Assembly: GCA_035291705.1 (NCBI GenBank)
Contig: DATDRM010000316.1
Location: forward strand, 1-24,859
Origin: DATDRM01 sp035291705
Lineage (GTDB): Bacteria; Chloroflexota; Anaerolineae; Anaerolineales; UBA4823
DNA: 24,859 bases
Direction of reading: 5' to 3'
Each line of letters opens with the position of its first letter. Positions within the stretch are counted from its first letter, which is position 1. A program made the translations under genes and the position numbers. Below, piece by piece: positions 13,901 to 21,115 of the stretch. The notes beneath the pieces are model-generated. The model was not told the DNA's origin. It did no database searches and saw only the letters and a program-made list of their open reading frames with translations.

Positions 13901-14980
13901 TTACAACAATCCAGCTAAGGCATAAAGGATCGCTAAGGCGATCAAGAAAACGAGAAAAAAAAGAATGGCCAATACAGCGCCGAAAGGGATCGTTCTACCC
14001 CCTATTTTCCAGGGACTCAAGAGCAGGCTTTTTATCGCTTTGGGCTCAAGCAAACCCTTCAGCCAGGAAATGAAATCTAATTCAGTCGATCCCCCTCCTG
14101 AAGGACCGGTTTCGATAGAAGCCAGTCCGAAGTCTTTTTCAAGGGCGAAAAAGGCCTCGTCCATTTCGGCTGCGCTGGGAAACCGATGCTGGGGGTCTTT
14201 ATGCAAAGCACGCGCCACGATATTGGCCAACTCTTCTGGCACCTGCTGGTTAAACTGCCTGGGGGAAGGCGGTATCTCGCTGGCATGCATGCGCACCATA
14301 GACCAGATTTCCTTTGACTCGAAAGGCAGCCGCCCGGTGAGCATTTCGAAAAGGGTGGCCCCCAGGCTATAGATGTCAGACTGCAGAGTAAGCTTCTTTC
14401 CGCGGGCTTGTTCAGGAGGGATATACCCCACGCCCGTGAGCATCAAATGGGTCTTCGATAATCCAGATTCAGAGAGCAGCACGCTCAAACCGACGTTGGC
14501 TAGCTTGACCTGCCCTTCGAGAGTGAGCAGGATGTTCTGGGGCTTAATTCCTTGATGGATCAGACCCTGTTGGTGAATATGATCCAGGGCGGCGCAAACC
14601 TGGCGGGCAATGAATATGCTCAAACCGGCGGGTAGCGGCCCATGCTCGGTGATGTAGATTCCTAAATCGATCCCCTCTATCCATTCCATGACGATGTAAT
14701 AATGATCTTGTTCGACGCCATAGTCGCGGACGCTAACCAGGTTGTCGTGGGATAACACGGAGAGGCAGCGCAGATGTTCTCGGAATCGAACGGCGAAGCG
14801 GGGATCGGCATAGTATCGTGTATGAAACACCTTAATGGCAACCGGCTGGCCATTTCCAGGGGCTATGGCGCGATAGATCGAAGCTACTTCATCGCGGCTA
14901 ATTTCCTCTTCCAATCGATATCCAGCGCCAAACTTTACGCCTCTACCCAATGGGTTCTTTTGTTGGGCTGTTGGAATCAT
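13901..14980 (-). CDS. Membrane-anchored PknB-type predicted pseudokinase
   Basis: Ser/Thr-kinase fold of 359 residues that has lost catalytic residues. Residues about 21-280 are kinase-like: the nucleotide lysine is kept in VAIK (K50), as are DIYSLGATLFEMLTG (202-216), a PPE in place of APE (188-190) and the late DPQHRFPSA. The catalytic loop reads HQGIKPQN (142-149), with Gly144 where the HRD aspartate should be. The metal-binding DFG reads NVG (162-164), with Asn in place of Asp. The glycine-rich loop reads EISRDEVASIY, lacking the glycines. After a Gly/Ser linker come two basic/hydrophobic stretches and one C-terminal transmembrane helix (about 331-355) with almost nothing outside. It is last in the minus-strand polysaccharide cluster, 16 bases after the GT39 gene. 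It probably acts as a scaffold or allosteric partner. Confidence 0.85.
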   Translation of the reverse strand: MIPTAQQKNPLGRGVKFGAGYRLEEEISRDEVASIYRAIAPGNGQPVAIKVFHTRYYADPRFAVRFREHLRCLSVLSHDNLVSVRDYGVEQDHYYIVMEWIEGIDLGIYITEHGPLPAGLSIFIARQVCAALDHIHQQGLIHQGIKPQNILLTLEGQVKLANVGLSVLLSESGLSKTHLMLTGVGYIPPEQARGKKLTLQSDIYSLGATLFEMLTGRLPFESKEIWSMVRMHASEIPPSPRQFNQQVPEELANIVARALHKDPQHRFPSAAEMDEAFFALEKDFGLASIETGPSGGGSTELDFISWLKGLLEPKAIKSLLLSPWKIGGRTIPFGAVLAILFFLVFLIALAILYALAGLL

Positions 14981-14996
14981 GAATTAATGCCCATAC

Positions 14997-16775
14997 CTAT
15001 GGCAGGTCATCCTTGGATGTAGAATCTGCCTGATCTCTCATGGGGACGATCAACTCTTGACCTTCTGATATATTAATCAGGTTCTCAAGATGGTTGGCGT
15101 CCATCAAAGCTTGAACGGTCGTGTCAAAACGCAGGGCGATCTCGAGCAGAGTTTCTCCCGGTTTGACAATATAAGTTTGAAACACCTGACTGCGATAGAT
15201 AATTGGTAAAAACGACTTCGGTTCGGTCCTGGCCTGGATAGGAGCGCGGCTTTTAGGAGCCTTATCCCAGCGGTAATAGCTGAGCACAGTCAAGCTGTTG
15301 TTCACCAAGTCTTTCTGGCGTACATAGCCATGGGTATCCAGATATGTCTTAACTGTCCAATCTGGATCTGCCGACTCGATGTCACGGACGACCAGCCAGA
15401 CATAGGGAAGCCCCCCGATTAAAGTGGTCAGGTCTTCAACCCTCTTTGGATCGGGGTGAAGCAGGATTTCATCACTCGGGTAACCTTGGGTAGCGATGGA
15501 TACGCCCTCACGCTTGAAATAATAGTTAAAAGGCAATTCGGCATAACCGGGGAGGAAAAATACCAGACCGTCTTGCTTCCCCTCGGTTTCCTGAGCTAAA
15601 AAGCTCGCCACGCTTCGCCAGTCTTCTTTCCCCTCATACCAGGCATTGTACCCGAGAGAGACTGAATTCATTACGACCAGAGGGAGCAACAGCGCCAGCA
15701 CAGCCTTTGTGCTGCGAAACCTCCCGATTGTTCCGGCGATGAGCAAGTAATAGCCCAATGAGGCAGCGATTAAATTCCGGCTGAGGAAAATGGGCTGGCG
15801 CAGGCTGAATAGTAAGGAAATGACCAGCGGGATGAAAAACCACATAGAAGCGAGGCGCAGCTGCCATGTCTTCCTGGGAACGATATAAGTCCAAACAAAG
15901 ACCATCGTCATATACACAAGACTGAGTTCGATGAATGGAAAATTGAAACTTTGGAAATCTAGAAAAGTACCCAAAACAGTGTGGAAGGAGGGTGGTGGAA
16001 GCCAGAAATCTTCGCTCACCTGGCGAGTTTGCATCCAGAAGAAAGGCAGCCAGGGCAGGTAGAGCAGGCCAATCGCAAATGTGCTGAATAACCAACCGAT
16101 AATTCGCGCTTTATAACGCCGGAGGGAGATCAAGAAGAAAATAGTGATTGTGGCAAGATACCAGATTGCGCCATTGTCTGTATAAAGGGCTAACACCGTG
16201 GTTAGAATGTACCCAATCCAATCCCTCCGATCGCCATCACGCAGTGCCCGAAGAAAGTAATATGCCGATGCCAGCAAAGCGAAGGTTAACATGGCATACA
16301 TGCGGGTTTCTTGAGCGTACCAGACCTGGAAGGGTGATAGAGTCAGGATGGTCGCCGCAACCAACCCAATCCGTTCATCCTCATATAGACTTGCTGCCAC
16401 GAAATATATCAAAGGGATAGAAGCGATGCTGAAGAGGGTGGAGAGCAGTCGTGCCTGCGTTTCACTATCGCCGAAGACAAGCCATATCTTTAGCAGCAGA
16501 TAATAAAGCGGCGGGTGGGTATCGGCTTGGACGATCAAGTGCAGCATATCCGCCAGGCTATGCTGGCTGATCGTAATGCTGAAGGCTTCGTCCAGCCAGA
16601 TACTTTTCTCTGCCAGCAGGTAGAGGCGCAGCCCAGCCCCGATAACCACCAGAAAGATAAGCAGCTTTTGCTGTAAGGTTAATTGGGACACTCCACGTTG
16701 GACACGGAATAAGCCAAGAGACCTGGTATATCCATTTATTCGCAGAGATAAATCCTTCTTGAGTTCCTGTGACAT
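14997..16775 (-). CDS. GT39-like membrane glycosyltransferase with C-terminal LysM domain
   Basis: Polytopic GT-C-fold enzyme of 592 residues. It probably transfers a sugar from a lipid-phosphate donor on the outer face of the membrane. After an N-terminal hydrophobic helix (38-54), the first outside loop has the catalytic-type motif WLDEAFS (D62, E63), and the second has QADTHPPLYYLLL. About ten further hydrophobic segments reach residue 365 or so, then a soluble region. Residues 534-579 form a LysM domain (TYIVKPGETLLEIALRF, then VQALMDANHLENL, ending GQELIVPM), which normally binds peptidoglycan or chitin-like glycans. This LysM fusion is unusual for the family. It sits seven bases after the GT2 gene. 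The acceptor could be a protein, glycolipid or polysaccharide. Confidence 0.85.
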   Translation of the reverse strand: MSQELKKDLSLRINGYTRSLGLFRVQRGVSQLTLQQKLLIFLVVIGAGLRLYLLAEKSIWLDEAFSITISQHSLADMLHLIVQADTHPPLYYLLLKIWLVFGDSETQARLLSTLFSIASIPLIYFVAASLYEDERIGLVAATILTLSPFQVWYAQETRMYAMLTFALLASAYYFLRALRDGDRRDWIGYILTTVLALYTDNGAIWYLATITIFFLISLRRYKARIIGWLFSTFAIGLLYLPWLPFFWMQTRQVSEDFWLPPPSFHTVLGTFLDFQSFNFPFIELSLVYMTMVFVWTYIVPRKTWQLRLASMWFFIPLVISLLFSLRQPIFLSRNLIAASLGYYLLIAGTIGRFRSTKAVLALLLPLVVMNSVSLGYNAWYEGKEDWRSVASFLAQETEGKQDGLVFFLPGYAELPFNYYFKREGVSIATQGYPSDEILLHPDPKRVEDLTTLIGGLPYVWLVVRDIESADPDWTVKTYLDTHGYVRQKDLVNNSLTVLSYYRWDKAPKSRAPIQARTEPKSFLPIIYRSQVFQTYIVKPGETLLEIALRFDTTVQALMDANHLENLINISEGQELIVPMRDQADSTSKDDLP

Positions 16776-16782
16776 GATCCAA

Positions 16783-18618
16783 TCAGATCCTGGCTGGTTG
16801 CTGAGAGTCTCTCTCAGTTTGTTTGACAGGTAAGGCCTCCAGGAGAGCGAACCGCAGGGCAGACAGGTAAATCAAGGCATGCCAGGCGAGCAAGATCGCC
16901 AGGAGTATGCCTTCCCGGTCCGTGCGAACGTTGAGCGTCAAAGGGATTGCCGCGACCAGCAGGATTCCCAGAGCGGTCTCCCAGGAAGTCGCTTTCAAAG
17001 CCCGGGACAGGTCGGATTCGAGACCATATTTAGGTGTGCGCAGAAAAGTTCCTTTATCGTTCCAAAGTGCAGAAAGGCAGGCCTGGGCAACGGACCAGCT
17101 CAGGGCTAACATAGCCAGGAACGCACCCAGTCCCGAGCGCCAGGAACAGCGCGTGGTGAGGCGCAAAGCCCACGCGACCCGCAGGACCCCGGTGAGGATA
17201 GACACTACCGGAACGAACAATAACCATTCAGCCAACTGGCGGATAGGTAGTTGCCATTCATAGATATAGCCAGCAGTGGTCAAGAGCAGAAAACCGGTAA
17301 AGACCAGCACCAGCAGGTCGTTGAACCAGCCTAACAAGCCCATCAAGTAGCGCAGGCGCTGTTGGATAGTGAGTTTTTCGCCACGTTCGAACCTGGACCA
17401 GGGAAGGAGCTGCCCCCCGAAGCGTTTGAGAATCTGCGTACCCCCGAATGCCCAGCGAAAACGCTGCTTCTTAGTGGCTTCGAAAGTCGTGGGAAGCAGG
17501 CCATAGCCGTAGGTCTGGTTGATATAAACACTTAAGTAGCCTTTGCGCAGCATCCGTAGGCTGGCCTCCGCATCTTCGGTTATGCACCACTCGTCCCAGC
17601 CCCCGATCCGATCGAGCACGCGCTTGCGAATCAGCCCCATTGTTCCGCAGAAAATGATCGCATTTTGCTCGTTTCGGGAGCGCAAGCTGACCTCGAAGAA
17701 AAAACGCTGCGCCAGGGCGCTATGATGGGAGAACAGGTTATCATCCCGGTTGTAAAAGGCCTGGGGAGTTTGGACGAATGCAAGGCGCGGATCGCTAAAG
17801 TAAGGGACGGTCTCGCGCAGGAAGTTGGGTTTGACTATGTAATCGGAATCTACGACGGCAATAACCTCGACGTCCGGGGCGGTCTGCGCCAGGGCAAAAT
17901 TCAAGGCACCTGACTTGAAACCGGGATAGTTTTGCAGGTGGAAAACTTTGATGCCGCTGCGGTAGCAGAAATCTACCACCGGTCGCCAGAGCTCGTCGTC
18001 GGCTGTGTTGTCATCTACCATGATGACTTCATACGTCGGGTAGTCCAGGTTTCGCAGAGCAGCCAGGGTCTTAATTACCATGTCGGGAGGTTCGGCGTGG
18101 GCCGGAACGTGGATCGAGACCTTAGGCCAGAAATCATTTGGAGCGGTGTGAGGAGGAAAGAAACGCTTCCAGCCAATCCGGCAAATCACATCCAGCACTT
18201 CGAAAGCGAAATAGAGGGTCAGCAGGACAGCCATGCCCTCCGCGGTGAATAAGACCAGAGAACCGACCATCACCGCTGGAGCTAAATCCCCGAAGAGAAT
18301 TGCCCACAGAATGCGCCCGAGGAAAACAACCTGGACGATCCCGAATGCAGTCAGGAACGCATGCCCACGGCTGTTCCAGTCTGGTTTTCGCTTCCCCAAC
18401 AACGCACACAGCGCAGCGTATCCAAAGGAAAACAACGCTGTCAAACCCAAATCATGCTGCCAGATAAAAAAGATCAGGGCAGATGACATCAAAACGATCC
18501 CAAGATGGAGAATGCCGGTAGACCTGCTTTCTCCCCGGGGGCGATACCCCGTAAGGATCAGCCAGGTGAAGCTGGTGAGGGTGGTGATGATCGCGTAATA
18601 AAGGATTTCTTCGATCAT
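16783..18618 (-). CDS. Processive GT2 glycosyltransferase, cellulose-synthase-like
   Basis: Membrane enzyme of 611 residues that probably polymerises and exports a beta-linked glucan. Four to five N-terminal hydrophobic segments precede the GT2 domain (about 165-395), which carries VDDNT (D202, D203), the DxD motif DSDY (257-260), ITEDAE (346-351) with the catalytic-base aspartate, and KQRFRWAFGG, which holds the QxxRW signature (385-389) of processive synthases. About five C-terminal hydrophobic segments follow, with the gating-loop-like KGTFLRTPKYG among them. There is no PilZ domain, so control by c-di-GMP binding in cis is absent. I chose the ATG at 18618, seven bases after the GH5 stop; the longer frame needs a TTG inside the GH5 gene. 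Mannan, glucomannan or chitin-like products are alternatives to cellulose. Confidence 0.87.
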   Translation of the reverse strand: MIEEILYYAIITTLTSFTWLILTGYRPRGESRSTGILHLGIVLMSSALIFFIWQHDLGLTALFSFGYAALCALLGKRKPDWNSRGHAFLTAFGIVQVVFLGRILWAILFGDLAPAVMVGSLVLFTAEGMAVLLTLYFAFEVLDVICRIGWKRFFPPHTAPNDFWPKVSIHVPAHAEPPDMVIKTLAALRNLDYPTYEVIMVDDNTADDELWRPVVDFCYRSGIKVFHLQNYPGFKSGALNFALAQTAPDVEVIAVVDSDYIVKPNFLRETVPYFSDPRLAFVQTPQAFYNRDDNLFSHHSALAQRFFFEVSLRSRNEQNAIIFCGTMGLIRKRVLDRIGGWDEWCITEDAEASLRMLRKGYLSVYINQTYGYGLLPTTFEATKKQRFRWAFGGTQILKRFGGQLLPWSRFERGEKLTIQQRLRYLMGLLGWFNDLLVLVFTGFLLLTTAGYIYEWQLPIRQLAEWLLFVPVVSILTGVLRVAWALRLTTRCSWRSGLGAFLAMLALSWSVAQACLSALWNDKGTFLRTPKYGLESDLSRALKATSWETALGILLVAAIPLTLNVRTDREGILLAILLAWHALIYLSALRFALLEALPVKQTERDSQQPARI

Positions 18619-18625
18619 AAGTGGT

Positions 18626-20542
18626 CTACCGTTTTTTTCGTCCCAGCCAGATCGCTGCAACCAGGAAGCCAGCAGCAAAGGCGACCAGAGTAGCGACCGA
18701 CCATATTTCCCAGGCCGGATCGGGAGGAGAATCTGGATAATGGGCCTGAAGGGTTGGCGTCCCGACGGGCAGCGTTGGATCTGGAAATATTTCTACTTCG
18801 GCCTTAGCTCCTTCCGGCGTTGCGGTCAGCGCTGGCCAGGTGATGGTCGGAGTCATCGCTCCGAGCGTGACTGTTGCAGCCAGAAATTCCGGAGAAGATG
18901 AGCCTGGTTCGCTGCCCCAAACGATCTGACCATTCACAGCCAGGGCCACCCGTTCCCAATCCTGGTAGTCGCTGGCTGGTGAAAAGCTGTAGTCGTCAGC
19001 CTGGCGATATTCGGACCAATCGGCGCGATTGAAGCGAACCTTTATTTCGCCGGTATCCTGGCCAGGGAGGAGCGGCTCCAATCCGGGCAAGAAGTGGATG
19101 CGTAAGTAGCGGCTGCCACTCGGGGAGGTCTGGAATTCACCGCGGACGTTAGCGCAACCGATTTCCGCCCAATCACAATGGAATATTAAACGCTGATCGG
19201 TATCGTCGGTGAACCAGTAGATTAGTTCGATGGCATCCAGACTGGCGGGTGTCGAGCCGGAGTTCATGATGATAAACTCCGGCTTGGAGTCACGAGTATT
19301 TTCAGCGGGATTTGCATTCCGGTAGAGCACACGCAGCTCTCCAGAAATCGGCGGCGTCGGAGAGGCCAGCCGGGCAGCCGGTTCAGGTCCAATCTGCTCA
19401 ATCCCAATTAGAGGAAATTGGTATCCGGAAAGCAAAGCTTGCTTGTCAGGGTCCACCGTTTGCCAGTCATCCATAAGGATGCCTCCGGTGTCGCCTGAAT
19501 TTGGATTCAAAGTCCAATAGATATAGCTGATGTTGTTCTCTCGTAAATAAGACACCAGAGCCCGCTGCCAGATGCCTTCCTGGTCATCGCCCACCGAGCG
19601 CCCACCGAACTCCCCCACGATGACAGGAGCAATATTTTCCTTGTGCAAGTAGCCCCAATGGCGGTCCCAAATCTCAGGCATGTTTTCGGGAAAGTTGGGT
19701 TCCGAGAACCAGGGTTGAGGATAAACTCCTGGGCCGTAGACATGGGTGCTATATAACAGGCGATCAGGCACATTGAGCCGCACAGGCTGCTCACGAGCGC
19801 CGATCAGATTACCCCCCCACCAATACCAGTCGCCCTGAACCTGCTCGACGCCCTGGACGATGATCAGTAAATTGGGGTTCACCTCAAGGATGGCATTGCC
19901 GGCCCGCTCGGCCGCCAGCCGCCAGTCTGTGGCTGGATCTTCACTGCCCCAGGTGGCCTGGCCGTGAGGTTCGTTGTGTAAATCCACCCCGATCACAGTC
20001 TCATCGCCGGAATAACGTTCGGCCAGCATGACCCAATCCCTGATCCAGCGTTCCTCGCTGTAATGCGAGGTATACCAGAGTTCGGACTGAGCATGGCTGT
20101 CTGGCCGGTGGCGATCAAGGATCACTCTCAAGCCCCGTTCTCTGGCTCCAGAAACGATCTTATCCATGATTTCGAGCCCGTTCAATTCCTTCAAATCTGG
20201 ATTAAGGTCATAGTTGATCCCGTTCGGAGTGCTGGACGGTTCAAAAAGCTGGTTGCTGTAAGGCAGGCGGATGGTGTTGAAACCCAACTCCACGATCTGG
20301 TCTAGAATACTTTCCATATTGCGCGCCCATAGACCATGCGGGGCATAGCTCTCGGTCTCGAGGCCGAACCAGTTGAGCCCGGTCAAAATGACCTGGTTGC
20401 CTTTCATATCCAGGATGCGCTGGCCATCGGTATGCAGGTAATTGGGAGTTTGGGCCTGGGCAGTCAGGCCAGTGCCAATAATCCAAATGAAAATACATAG
20501 CAAAGGGGATAATGCCCAGAATTTCGGATAAAATCTATTCAT
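18626..20542 (-). CDS. Secreted, membrane-anchored GH5 beta-glucanase with CBM3
   Basis: Extracellular endo-beta-glucanase-like protein, 638 residues from the ATG at 20542. A signal peptide (1-30, ending TAQAQ) leads to a GH5 TIM barrel (about 34-380). The acid/base glutamate is E191 in HNEPHG and the nucleophile is E311 in VIVGEFGG; GLNWFGLE, NTIRLPYS and STHVYGPGVY are further family blocks. Residues about 401-543 resemble a CBM3 cellulose-binding module (ELRVLYRNANPAENT, FIIMNSGSTPASL, WFTDDTDQRLIFHCDWAEIGC). A Thr/Pro-rich linker and one transmembrane helix with an RKKR end (614-638) anchor it. It lies directly upstream of the GT2 gene on the same strand, suggesting a role in trimming or releasing the polymer made by that synthase, as BcsZ does in cellulose operons. 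Confidence 0.9.
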   Translation of the reverse strand: MNRFYPKFWALSPLLCIFIWIIGTGLTAQAQTPNYLHTDGQRILDMKGNQVILTGLNWFGLETESYAPHGLWARNMESILDQIVELGFNTIRLPYSNQLFEPSSTPNGINYDLNPDLKELNGLEIMDKIVSGARERGLRVILDRHRPDSHAQSELWYTSHYSEERWIRDWVMLAERYSGDETVIGVDLHNEPHGQATWGSEDPATDWRLAAERAGNAILEVNPNLLIIVQGVEQVQGDWYWWGGNLIGAREQPVRLNVPDRLLYSTHVYGPGVYPQPWFSEPNFPENMPEIWDRHWGYLHKENIAPVIVGEFGGRSVGDDQEGIWQRALVSYLRENNISYIYWTLNPNSGDTGGILMDDWQTVDPDKQALLSGYQFPLIGIEQIGPEPAARLASPTPPISGELRVLYRNANPAENTRDSKPEFIIMNSGSTPASLDAIELIYWFTDDTDQRLIFHCDWAEIGCANVRGEFQTSPSGSRYLRIHFLPGLEPLLPGQDTGEIKVRFNRADWSEYRQADDYSFSPASDYQDWERVALAVNGQIVWGSEPGSSSPEFLAATVTLGAMTPTITWPALTATPEGAKAEVEIFPDPTLPVGTPTLQAHYPDSPPDPAWEIWSVATLVAFAAGFLVAAIWLGRKKR

Positions 20543-20580
20543 ACGCAAATGGGCAGAGTATGCGACAGCCCCCCTTCAAT

Positions 20581-20591
20581 GTGACTGTCAC
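20581..20591. promoter_or_regulatory. Short palindrome in the divergent GH5/orphan intergenic region
   Basis: GTGACTGTCAC is a perfect 5+1+5 palindrome in the 78-base space between the divergent GH5 gene and the plus-strand gene at 20621. The position fits an operator shared by both promoters. It is short, and no clear -35/-10 pair was found beside it. Confidence 0.3.
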
Positions 20592-20620
20592 CTTTCCGGA
20601 GGATAGGATAGGAAATAAGA

Positions 20621-21103
20621 ATGATCCGGGTAACCATTATAGATTCTGAACAAACCGTTAGCTTCTTGACCAACAAAGAAACTTTACTGCGACTGATTGC
20701 AGGTTGTTCGGCTAATCCGGCCAGCCTGGGAGAATTATTAATCGCCGTGGATATCTATCAACGTGGTCTCGCCGCCTCGGTCATGGCTGACCTGATGGAA
20801 TTTGACAAAGCGCTTCGCCAGAATGGGGTTGATTTCATTCATGCCGCCATCGGGCAGGCCAGGGCGAAGGAAGAGGCATTCCTACCAGCGTTCCAGGTCA
20901 TCGATGAAATTACTGCAAAGGAAGCTTACGACACACAGAGAGGCGAACTCGTTGCAATCGATCTGTCCAGACTGATCATCCGGGCTTCTTCCGGTTTAGA
21001 AATCACCCACTCAGGTGAAGTGAATGTGGAGGCTGGAAAAAAGTCACCCCTTCCAACGGTGACATATACCTTACCCGAGAAATGGAAGTTTCAAGCGTTG
21101 TAA
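20621..21103 (+). CDS. Hypothetical protein, no recognised family
   Basis: A 160-residue soluble protein that I do not recognise. AGGAAATAAGA precedes the ATG. The N-terminal half is predicted helical (NKETLLRLIAGCSANPASLGELLIAVDIYQR and LMEFDKALRQNGVDFIHAAIG). The middle has AFQVIDEITAKEAYDTQRGELVAIDLSRLIIRA, and the C-terminus looks like beta strands with polar loops (EITHSGEVNVEAGKKSPLPTVTYTLP). No signal peptide, membrane helix or catalytic motif is visible. It is the only plus-strand gene inside the minus-strand kinase/polysaccharide cluster, divergent from the GH5 gene and convergent with the kinase gene (12 bases apart). Its codon usage looks like its neighbours', so I consider it real. 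Confidence 0.65.
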   Translation: MIRVTIIDSEQTVSFLTNKETLLRLIAGCSANPASLGELLIAVDIYQRGLAASVMADLMEFDKALRQNGVDFIHAAIGQARAKEEAFLPAFQVIDEITAKEAYDTQRGELVAIDLSRLIIRASSGLEITHSGEVNVEAGKKSPLPTVTYTLPEKWKFQAL

Positions 21104-21115
21104 ATCGCAAGCAGC

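Noticed and set aside
13901..14980. Pseudokinase changes as sequencing errors
   Set aside because: Three separated motif losses in an uninterrupted frame, with conserved fold residues between them, are not explained by one or two base errors.
16783..18618. Canonical c-di-GMP-regulated BcsA
   Set aside because: No PilZ domain with its RxxxR and DxSxxG motifs is found after the GT2 domain, and no bcsB- or bcsC-like gene is next to it.
18619..18678. TTG start giving the GT2 enzyme 20 extra N-terminal residues
   Set aside because: It would overlap the GH5 gene by about 50 bases and use a TTG. The ATG at 18618 starts right before the first membrane helix.
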